Positions 58,644-64,000 of a stretch of 64,000 bases of DNA are shown here, one piece after another (the first letter of the stretch is position 1; each line of letters starts with the position of its first letter). Where the stretch lies: the NCBI RefSeq assembly GCF_004341365.1, contig NZ_SLXH01000017.1, positions 26,820 through 90,819 of the forward strand, written 5' to 3'. Made by a program: the position numbers and the translations under genes. The notes below the pieces were generated by a model. It was not told the DNA's origin. It searched no databases and saw only the letters and a list, made by a program, of their open reading frames with translations. This DNA is from Simplicispira metamorpha. Lineage in GTDB: Bacteria > Pseudomonadota > Gammaproteobacteria > Burkholderiales > Burkholderiaceae_C.

Positions 58644-59915
58644 CTACTCCACCCTATGCGTTGCAAAGGGTGGAGTTTCACGGGGAGAATGAATCCCCGT
58701 CTCGGCCAGTTCCTGACCGGATATTGATTCCAAAGCCCAGCAGAGCACCACACGCGCTGAAGCCGTATCCCTGTTCTCCTGGTGCCCGCATTGCTCGCAG
58801 CAGTGCATTCGCTGCGACAACTGCTTTTTGGCCACATGCCAGCACCGGGGGCAGCGCTGGCTGGGTTTGAGTTTGCGGGTTGGAGCGTCCACCCATTCGC
58901 CACCAGTTTCCAGCACTTTGTAGCGAAACAGCGAAGTGAACAGCCCAGGGGCGGTGTCCAGAATTTCCCGGTTCAGGCCCGCCTTTTGGGCCACTTGTTT
59001 TCCCGGTTCTTCCGCAGTGCCCGAGGCGCTGCGGGTCATGTTCTTGAGCGTGAGTTCTTCCGTTGCCACCAAGGCATATTTGCCTGCCAGCGCTGCCGTT
59101 TGCTGGTGCACCCAGTCCAGCCGCTTGCGGGCTACCTTGGCGCGGGCAGCAGCCAGCCTGCGCACAGCCTTCTTTCTGCGGTTGGAGCGGCGGTTAGGTT
59201 TGCGCGAAACGGCTTGCTGCAACCGGATGGTCTGCTCCATCTCTTGTTGCCACCAGCGCGGGTTGTCGATGTTCTCCAGCTCGCCGGTGTGCGTGACACC
59301 CGACAGGAAGCGCTCCACGCCCCAGTCATAGGCCAGTGCGCCATCGGCCTGCCGGGTGCGTTCTGGGCTGGCCACGGCCACGGTCAGCGACAAATACCAG
59401 CGACCATCGCGGTGCAGGATGTCCGACGCCCGAATTTCCCCGCCCTGACGGGCTTGGCCACGGGCACGAATCTGGCCCACGCCCGACAGACGCAAGCTGC
59501 CGTGTTTCCAGCCATCTGTGGGTGTGAAGCGCCAACCGTCGCCATGGCTCTTGACGCTGAAACCGGAAAAACGCCCCAGCGACTTGAAGCGGGGAAAACC
59601 CGGTGTTTGGCCCGCTTTGACCCGCCGAAAGAAGGCGGTAAAGGCCTTGTCCAGGCGGCGCAGCGTCATTTGCTGGCTGGAGCAGTTGGCTGCATCGCGC
59701 CACTCGGGCAATTCACGGCGCAACAGCGTCAGGCTCTTGCACTGGTCAGCGTAGGAAATCGATTTGCCCGCCTTTGACCAGGCGCTGATGCGCTCTTCCA
59801 AGGCTGCGTTGTAAAGCTGTTGGTGTGAGCGCAAGAGCGCATCGAGCGCAAACACCTGCTTTGGCGTTGGGTACAGCCGATAGGTTGTTTTACGCAGGTT
59901 GCGGGCTTCGCTCAT
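58644..59915 (-). CDS. tnpB: TnpB RNA-guided nuclease (IS200/IS605 OrfB)
   Basis: This 423-residue protein belongs to the TnpB family, RNA-guided DNA endonucleases ancestral to Cas12. It has an N-terminal helix-turn-helix_16 region (TYRLYPTPKQVFALDALLRS), the RuvC-like Asp in LAYDWGVERFLSGV, and a RuvC Glu in LVATEELTLKNMTRS. The zinc-finger domain has CPRCWHVAKKQLSQRMHCCE and CGHQENRDTASARVVLCWAL with the third RuvC Asp in ENRDTASA. The catalytic D, E, D appear present, so activity is possible. Its last codons overlap the terminal palindrome. Confidence 0.92.
   Translation of the reverse strand: MSEARNLRKTTYRLYPTPKQVFALDALLRSHQQLYNAALEERISAWSKAGKSISYADQCKSLTLLRRELPEWRDAANCSSQQMTLRRLDKAFTAFFRRVKAGQTPGFPRFKSLGRFSGFSVKSHGDGWRFTPTDGWKHGSLRLSGVGQIRARGQARQGGEIRASDILHRDGRWYLSLTVAVASPERTRQADGALAYDWGVERFLSGVTHTGELENIDNPRWWQQEMEQTIRLQQAVSRKPNRRSNRRKKAVRRLAAARAKVARKRLDWVHQQTAALAGKYALVATEELTLKNMTRSASGTAEEPGKQVAQKAGLNREILDTAPGLFTSLFRYKVLETGGEWVDAPTRKLKPSQRCPRCWHVAKKQLSQRMHCCEQCGHQENRDTASARVVLCWALESISGQELAETGIHSPRETPPFATHRVE
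58646..58699 (-). ncRNA. Candidate omega-RNA (reRNA) scaffold region at the tnpB 3' end
   Basis: Two hairpins overlap the last tnpB codons: ACTCCACCCT/AGGGTGGAGT (10 pairs) and CGGGGA/TCCCCG (6 pairs). TnpB nucleases are known to use an RNA from the element's right end, with the guide copied from flanking DNA. Here the guide would be complementary to the hipA N-terminal fragment just below 58640. Processing and true ends cannot be told from sequence. Confidence 0.45.
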
Positions 59916-59916
59916 G

Positions 59917-60105
59917 ATTGGTCACTATACGGGTTTGTGAATGCACTCAAGACGGGCACCAGCAGGCGCTTGCGCACGATGTTTACCCAAGAGTTGGCCG
60001 GCGTGTATTCCAAGCCGGTGCTTTGGTCGCGCAGTTACTGTGTACTGTCGTGCGGCGGGGCACCGCTAGAAATCATCCAGCAGTACATCCAGCAGCAGGC
60101 TGGCT
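59917..60105 (+). pseudogene. C-terminal remnant of an IS200/IS605 Y1 transposase (tnpA)
   Basis: In the frame read from 59937 the residues FVNALKTGTSRRLRT and YSKPVLWSRSYCVLSCGGAP followed by LEIIQQYIQQQ are the C-terminal part of a TnpA Y1 transposase. The N-terminal HUH motif is missing, because the remnant begins right at the divergent tnpB start. The element therefore cannot transpose by itself. Confidence 0.72.
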
Positions 60106-60180
60106 GCGCTTACCCCTCCAGCCAATGGGGGCGGTTCTGCCTCCAGGCCGCAAGCGGCCAGCCCAAATGGATAGAGCCCC

Positions 60181-60504
60181 TCGCGCTATTCGGTGGGCGA
60201 GATCGACAACTGGGCTGCCACCGCCCAGCGCATGGCCGAGCGCCAACTGCTGCGCCCCGGCGACGACTGGGCGCTGTCGCCCACCTACGACATGCTGCCC
60301 ATGCTCTACGCCCCCGTCGGCGGTGAGCTGGTGGCGCGCGATTTTGCCCAACGCGCTTTGCAGCCCAGCACTGCCACCCTGAGCGAATGGGCGCAGGCCC
60401 AGGCGCTGGCGCATCGCTTCTGGCAGGCGGTGGCGCAGGATGCGCGGGTGTCGGCGCCGTTCCGTGCCATCGCCCAGGAAAATGCAGGTCAAATTGGCCT
60501 CTAG
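60181..60504 (+). pseudogene. C-terminal fragment of the hipA-like gene
   Basis: GDDWALSPTYDMLPMLYAPV and the following RDFAQRALQPSTATLSEW match the C-terminal end of YjjJ-type HipA proteins. About 250-280 residues of the kinase core, including the catalytic loop, are absent between this piece and the N-terminal fragment at 58468. The gene is dead. Confidence 0.75.
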
Positions 60505-60540
60505 CCCTTATGAAATAAGCGTAAGAAGCTATTGATTCGG
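60489..60540 (+). repeat. Dispersed repeat copy M
   Basis: TTGGCCTCTAGCCCTTATG and AATAAGCGTAAGAAGCTATT are its arms, overlapping the last codons of the hipA C-terminal fragment. Confidence 0.75.
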
Positions 60541-60590
60541 GAGCAAATAGGCGGTGGTGGGCGTGCTGTGTGGCGCAGCACTGCCAGGCA

Positions 60591-60658
60591 GAAAAAATCA
60601 GGCCTCAATGGGCCTCCAGCCCTTACATTTCGGGCGCAAGCAGCTATACATTTTGATG
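60591..60658 (+). repeat. Dispersed repeat copy N, overlapping the end of tapT
   Basis: GGGCCTCCAGCCCTTAC and GGGCGCAAGCAGCTATAC are its arms. The last four or five codons and stop of tapT lie in it. Confidence 0.75.
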
Positions 60659-61720
60659 GTTCTGGCGGCTGCCGGGCGCATCCGCATCCGCTGGCACATC
60701 TGGCGGGCGCAGGCTGCGCAGTTGGGCATGTGCCGCGCTGTGCCAATCCACCGGCAGTTGCTGCTTGGCTTGCAGGTAGTGGTGGGTGAACACGTCCAGG
60801 TAGGCCTCCAGTGTGCGCGCGGCGTGGGGCTCGCCCGCCAGCTCCAGGCACAGGGCGGCGACCTCGGCGGTGCAGAAATGGTCTTCGCGCCGGGAGCGGC
60901 GCAGGCGGTAGCGCGAGAGCTGCTCGGGCTGCAAACTCAGCACCGGCAGGTGGTCGAGGTAGGGGCTTTTGCGGAACATCTTGCGCGCCTCCGACCAGGT
61001 GGCGTCCAGCAGCACAAACAGCGGGCGCCGGGCGGGCGCGGCTGCGGGGGGCGCGGCGCGGGTACTGTCGGTGGCAGCGGCATCCCGGAGTGCCTCGGTG
61101 GCCTGGGGTGCCTCTGCTGCGCAGGCACCACCAGGGTTGGTGTTGGCCGTGGTGCCAGTGCCACCTGCGCTGGCATGGGCATGGGTGCTGTCTGCCCCCG
61201 GCCACGCCGTCAGCAGCCGCTGCGGCGCGACGAACTCGCCCGGAAACACCAGCACCGGCTGCCACTGCGGATCGGCCAGCAGCGCCAGCAGGGCCGGATC
61301 GACCTCGGTGCGCGCCCAGCCAAAGGCCCAGGTGTCGGCCACCACGTCGGCAATCAGCCAGCCGGTGTTGCTGGGCTTGAGCGGCTCGATGTCGGCCATG
61401 ATCAGGCACATGCCCGCCTGCGTAGCCACCTGCGGGCGCAGGCTGCACAGACAGTGGCTGAGGGCCACACGGCAGTCCGGGCAGCGCAGCACCCGCGAGC
61501 CACCGCGCGCCAGAAACGGCTTGGCACTGCGCGCCAGCCGCGCCGTGCGCAGGCGCGAGACAGCGTGGGGTGGCGCAGGCATGGGCGCTGCTGCCGTAGC
61601 TGTGGCATGGGGCGCCGCCTGTTCGGCCGCTGCTACCAGCGCAGCGGGTGCCGTTAACGTGGCAGGTGCTGCCGCTGTAGCCGCGCCTGCGCCAGCGCCA
61701 ACCAGGCCCGCCCTGCTCAT
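60644..61720 (-). CDS. tapT: tRNA-uridine aminocarboxypropyltransferase (DTW domain)
   Basis: This TapT/YfiP-family enzyme adds the acp group to uridine of tRNA using S-adenosylmethionine. The DTW domain has a zinc-binding CPDCRVALSHCLCS, the VFPGEF region, the motif LLDATWSEARKMFRKSPYL and YRLRRSRREDHFCTAE. Length 358 is long for the family because of an Ala-rich N-terminal extension (about 60 residues) and a 55-residue Ala/Thr/Gly-rich insert before LLDATW. The start at 61720 overlaps the methyltransferase stop (ATGA); Met at 61582 is an alternative. Confidence 0.82.
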   Translation of the reverse strand: MSRAGLVGAGAGAATAAAPATLTAPAALVAAAEQAAPHATATAAAPMPAPPHAVSRLRTARLARSAKPFLARGGSRVLRCPDCRVALSHCLCSLRPQVATQAGMCLIMADIEPLKPSNTGWLIADVVADTWAFGWARTEVDPALLALLADPQWQPVLVFPGEFVAPQRLLTAWPGADSTHAHASAGGTGTTANTNPGGACAAEAPQATEALRDAAATDSTRAAPPAAAPARRPLFVLLDATWSEARKMFRKSPYLDHLPVLSLQPEQLSRYRLRRSRREDHFCTAEVAALCLELAGEPHAARTLEAYLDVFTHHYLQAKQQLPVDWHSAAHAQLRSLRPPDVPADADAPGSRQNHQNV

Positions 61721-62343
61721 CGCCCGCCCATATGTTCGAGGGCGAACAGCGGTACTTCAGCGCGGTGGCTCAGCCACAGGCCGCCGCCGATTTCGGTAAA
61801 GCCCTCGGCCAGCGTGCGCCGGTACAGCTGCGCGCGGTGGCGGTACTGGCGCGTGTCGGTCAGGGTTTGATCGACGATGTCCTGCTCCCAGTCCTCGCGC
61901 GTGACAGCCTCGACGTACAGCGCGCCCTGGCTCAGGCGCGCCAGGTTGCGCATGGCGGCCTGGGCGTCGGCGGCGTTCAGGTAGGGCAGCACGCCCTGGC
62001 AGATCACCAGGTCAAACGGCGCGCTGGCGCGGTAGTCCAGCACCGAGCCGCGCTCCCAGCCAAAGCGCTCGCACAGGTAGGCGCTGACCTCCACGCCGTG
62101 GAACTGCGCCTGCGGAAAATGCCGCGCCACCACATCGCGCCACAGCCCGATGCCGCAGCCCACATCCAGCACGCGCAGCACCGGCACGCGCAGGTAGTGC
62201 AGGTAGCTGCACACAAAGGCGCCCAGGCGCTCGATGTGCTGCGGGTCGGCCACGCTGGTTTTGGGGTCGAAGTAAAAGCGCTGGTAGTAGGCCTCGTCAA
62301 AGTCGATGGCCGGGGCGGGGGGCGTGGAGTGGGGTGTAGGCAC
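61717..62343 (-). CDS. Class I SAM-dependent methyltransferase
   Basis: This 208-residue methyltransferase has motif I as LRVLDVGCGIGLWRDVVARH and an APFDLVICQGVLPYLNAADA segment as the post-motif II region. FDEAYYQRFYFDPKTSVADP precedes it. The substrate is unknown. It overlaps the start of tapT by four bases, so the two are probably one operon. Confidence 0.87.
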   Translation of the reverse strand: MPTPHSTPPAPAIDFDEAYYQRFYFDPKTSVADPQHIERLGAFVCSYLHYLRVPVLRVLDVGCGIGLWRDVVARHFPQAQFHGVEVSAYLCERFGWERGSVLDYRASAPFDLVICQGVLPYLNAADAQAAMRNLARLSQGALYVEAVTREDWEQDIVDQTLTDTRQYRHRAQLYRRTLAEGFTEIGGGLWLSHRAEVPLFALEHMGGR

Positions 62344-62854
62344 GTCAATCAGGGGTGGGAAAAGGGAGGCAAAGGTGGCGGAAGGGGGCAGTCAGGGCGA
62401 CGGCGCAGGAGGGGTCAGCGGTGGGGCGCCCAGGCAGGCAAGTATCGCCGGGTGGCTGTGCGGCAGCGGCGCTGGCGCACGCGCCCCGGCAGGCAGCGGC
62501 AGGGGTGTGCCGTTTTTTGCTGGTGTGGGTGTCTGTCTGAAGAGTCGAATTGCCGTCGAGTTTGTCCTCCAGCCGCTGGGCCAGGCGGCGTTCGCCTGCG
62601 GCCATGCGGGCGGTGCAACGGCCCAGTGCGGGGATGAGCGTGGCGGTGCAGGAGCGGCGCACAAGCCTGGTGCAGGCTGCGCACAATGGTGGTGCGTTTT
62701 CGTCGGCTTCTGGGCTGCGCAATGCAGGTAATTTTGGCCTGCGTGGTTGCGATGTAAGAATGCTAGGTTACGCCAGTCATTTGCTATTAAAAAAGTAGCA
62801 AAAAACACCCGCCAGTTCTGCGCGGTACGCATATTTCACCAAAAGGAAGCTTGT
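62344..62854. other. Gene-poor gap with a remnant
   Basis: About 510 bases between the methyltransferase start and the second chemoreceptor. Apart from the NERD-like fragment described separately, I see no convincing gene, structured RNA or repeat. A short TTGCTATTAAAAAAGTAGCAAA palindrome-like stretch near 62780-62801 may belong to the chemoreceptor promoter. Confidence 0.5.
62552..62722 (-). pseudogene. Possible N-terminal remnant of a NERD-domain helicase gene
   Basis: The minus strand encodes ATLIPALGRCTARMAAGERR followed by LAQRLEDKLDG. This closely resembles the start of nuclease-related-domain (NERD) proteins fused to UvrD/DEAD-type helicases, as I recall them. The similarity ends at about 62552 and the downstream sequence does not continue the domain. 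It looks like a leftover 5' end; recognition rests on memory of the family. Confidence 0.45.
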
Positions 62855-64000
62855 ATGCCCCCTACGTCCCAACCGCGTGCGCGCGGCCTGCACATCGGAA
62901 CCCGCTTGGCCCTGGGTTTTGGTTTGTTGATTGCCATGATGCTGGTCATGGTGGTGGTCGGTGTGCTGCGCCTGACGAGTGTGTCGGCGGCCAACAGCCA
63001 CATCATCGAGGTCGATTGGGTCAAGGCGCAGGCGGCCAACACGCTCAGCGCCATTGCGCAGGCCAATACGCGGCGCACCATCGAGATTTACCTGGCCCCC
63101 GACGAGGCCCAGCGCGCCAAGATGCGCGCTGAAATCGTGGCCGCGCGCACTTCTTTCGTCCAGTCTTTCAAGACATTGACCGAGATGGTGCAGTTGCCCG
63201 AGGCCAGGGCGCTGCTGGCCGAAGCCGAGCAGGCCCGTGGGCGCTACGTCACTTCGCAAGCCCGGTTCAACGCGCTGGTGGACGCCGGGAACAAGGAAGA
63301 GGCCTACGCTGAATTGACCGCCCGTACCCTGCCCGAGCTGGCCATCGTGCAGCAGCGCGTGGATCAGCTGTCTGCAATGGAGCAGCGCCTGGTGGTCGAG
63401 AGTGGCGCCCGGGCCAGCGCACAGGCGCAGTCGGCGCGCTGGATGCTGCTGCTGCTGGGGCTGGCCGGGCTGGTCAGTGGCGTGGCGCTGGCGTACTGGA
63501 TCACGCGCTCCATCACTGGCCCGCTGCGCGAGGCCGTGCAGGTGGCGCAGGCCGTGGCAGCGGGCGACCTGACCAGCCGTGTCGAGGTGCGCTCGGGCGA
63601 CGAGACTGGCCAGCTCATGCAGGCACTCAAAGACATGAACCAGAGCCTGCAAGAGATTGTGGGCCGGGTGCGCAGCGGCAGCGACACCATTGCCACCGCC
63701 ACCAGCCAGATTTCTGCGGGCAACCTGGATTTGTCCTCGCGCACCGAGGAGCAAGCCAGCGCGCTGGAACAAACAGCAGCCTCCATGCAGGAGCTGGCAG
63801 GCACCGTCAAACAGAACTTTGACAGCGGCAAGCACGCCAACGAACTGGCCGAGTCGGCATCGCAGGTGGCCATCAAGGGCGGCTCTGTGGTGGCGCAGGT
63901 GGTTCACACCATGGAGGCCATCAACGCCTCGTCGCGCAAGATCGCCGACATCATTGGCGTGATCGACGGCATTGCCTTCCAGACCAATATCCTGGCGCTC
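62855..64000 (+). CDS. Methyl-accepting chemotaxis protein, 5' part (runs off window)
   Basis: 382 residues are visible from ATG 62855 with AAAAGGAAG upstream. TM1 (LALGFGLLIAMMLVMVVVGV), a four-helix-bundle periplasmic domain, TM2 near residues 190-210 (LLLLGLAGLVSGVALAYW), a HAMP domain, and the methylation region (SRTEEQASALEQTAASMQEL) lead into the signalling hairpin, cut at AFQTNILAL. The ligand-binding domain differs from the Cache type of the receptor at 35555. Confidence 0.93.
   Translation, partial: MPPTSQPRARGLHIGTRLALGFGLLIAMMLVMVVVGVLRLTSVSAANSHIIEVDWVKAQAANTLSAIAQANTRRTIEIYLAPDEAQRAKMRAEIVAARTSFVQSFKTLTEMVQLPEARALLAEAEQARGRYVTSQARFNALVDAGNKEEAYAELTARTLPELAIVQQRVDQLSAMEQRLVVESGARASAQAQSARWMLLLLGLAGLVSGVALAYWITRSITGPLREAVQVAQAVAAGDLTSRVEVRSGDETGQLMQALKDMNQSLQEIVGRVRSGSDTIATATSQISAGNLDLSSRTEEQASALEQTAASMQELAGTVKQNFDSGKHANELAESASQVAIKGGSVVAQVVHTMEAINASSRKIADIIGVIDGIAFQTNILAL

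Larger units (their letters stand above)
58640..60180. mobile_element. IS605-type TnpB element with decayed tnpA, inserted in hipA
   Basis: Boundaries are inferred. The right end begins at TGAACTACTCCA (58640), a sequence shared with the solo copy at 35441. The left end lies between the tnpA remnant and the point where hipA-like sequence resumes (about 60181). The element holds tnpB (minus) and the C-terminal part of a divergent tnpA (plus), the IS605 gene arrangement. A GGCCG-CAAG-CGGCC hairpin (60146-60159) could be the left-end structure. No target duplication is expected for this family. Confidence 0.7.

Noticed and set aside
62392..62832. 146-codon minus-strand frame in the gap before the second chemoreceptor
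   Set aside because: Pro/Ala/His-rich translation with no domain; the NERD-like similarity is in another frame.

Overview
The window is about 65% G+C, densely coded, and reads like a chromosome segment of a betaproteobacterium of the family Comamonadaceae (Acidovorax-like). The grounds are gene content and order (ureA-hupE-ureBCEFG, gatCAB, mreBCD-mrdA, a methylcitrate operon with an ScfR/RamB-type regulator) and a short dispersed repeat with arms of the type ATAAGCGCAAGCAGCTAT, which I associate with this family. No rRNA, tRNA or CRISPR array was seen.

Layout: 1-5.2 kb urease structural and accessory genes; 5.3-9.5 kb a DsbA-like protein and the amidotransferase gatCAB; 9.8-14.5 kb the rod-shape operon mreB-mreC-mreD-mrdA; 14.5-20 kb arginase, a TSUP permease, ammonium transporter amtB behind a sigma-54 promoter with an NtrC site, and a GMC oxidoreductase; 20.3-23.9 kb an Mla/MCE-type lipid transporter with auxiliary lipoprotein; 24-27.8 kb small stress or envelope proteins, aminopeptidase P and a MurU-like nucleotidyltransferase; 27.9-30.9 kb transketolase and GAPDH.

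At 31.0-32.4 kb the composition drops abruptly to strongly A+T-rich DNA. This island encodes a 66-residue peptide and an MvdD-like ATP-grasp ligase. I read the pair as a compact graspetide (omega-ester or omega-amide RiPP) system, and it is the most interesting object here. A PrlF-YhaV toxin-antitoxin module abuts it tail to tail, and the last codons of the ligase run into the antisense of yhaV.

33.4-39 kb carries a DUF485-actP acetate permease pair, a chemoreceptor and aspartase. 39-44.3 kb has SlyX, an HPF-like protein, a glutamine-amidotransferase-like hydrolase, a universal stress protein with two phosphoribosyltransferases, SlyD and a pirin. 44.4-47.7 kb is metE with divergent metR. 47.7-55.9 kb is the propionate methylcitrate operon (prpC-acnD-prpF-prpB-like-gntR) with the divergent regulator and three TTGCRAA-type operator candidates between them. 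56-64 kb holds a pseudo-receiver/TPR protein, a DUF1439 lipoprotein, a hipA (yjjJ-type) gene destroyed by an IS605-type TnpB element with a decayed tnpA, a DTW-domain tRNA modification enzyme, a methyltransferase, and the start of a second chemoreceptor that runs off the window.

Nitrogen handling recurs: arginase makes urea, urease splits it, AmtB takes up ammonium and aspartase releases it. At least 15 copies of the dispersed repeat lie mostly between genes. Several have entered coding sequence: the signal peptide of a lipoprotein, an internal segment of MurU, the C-terminus of AcnD and probably of TapT, and the start codon of hupE.
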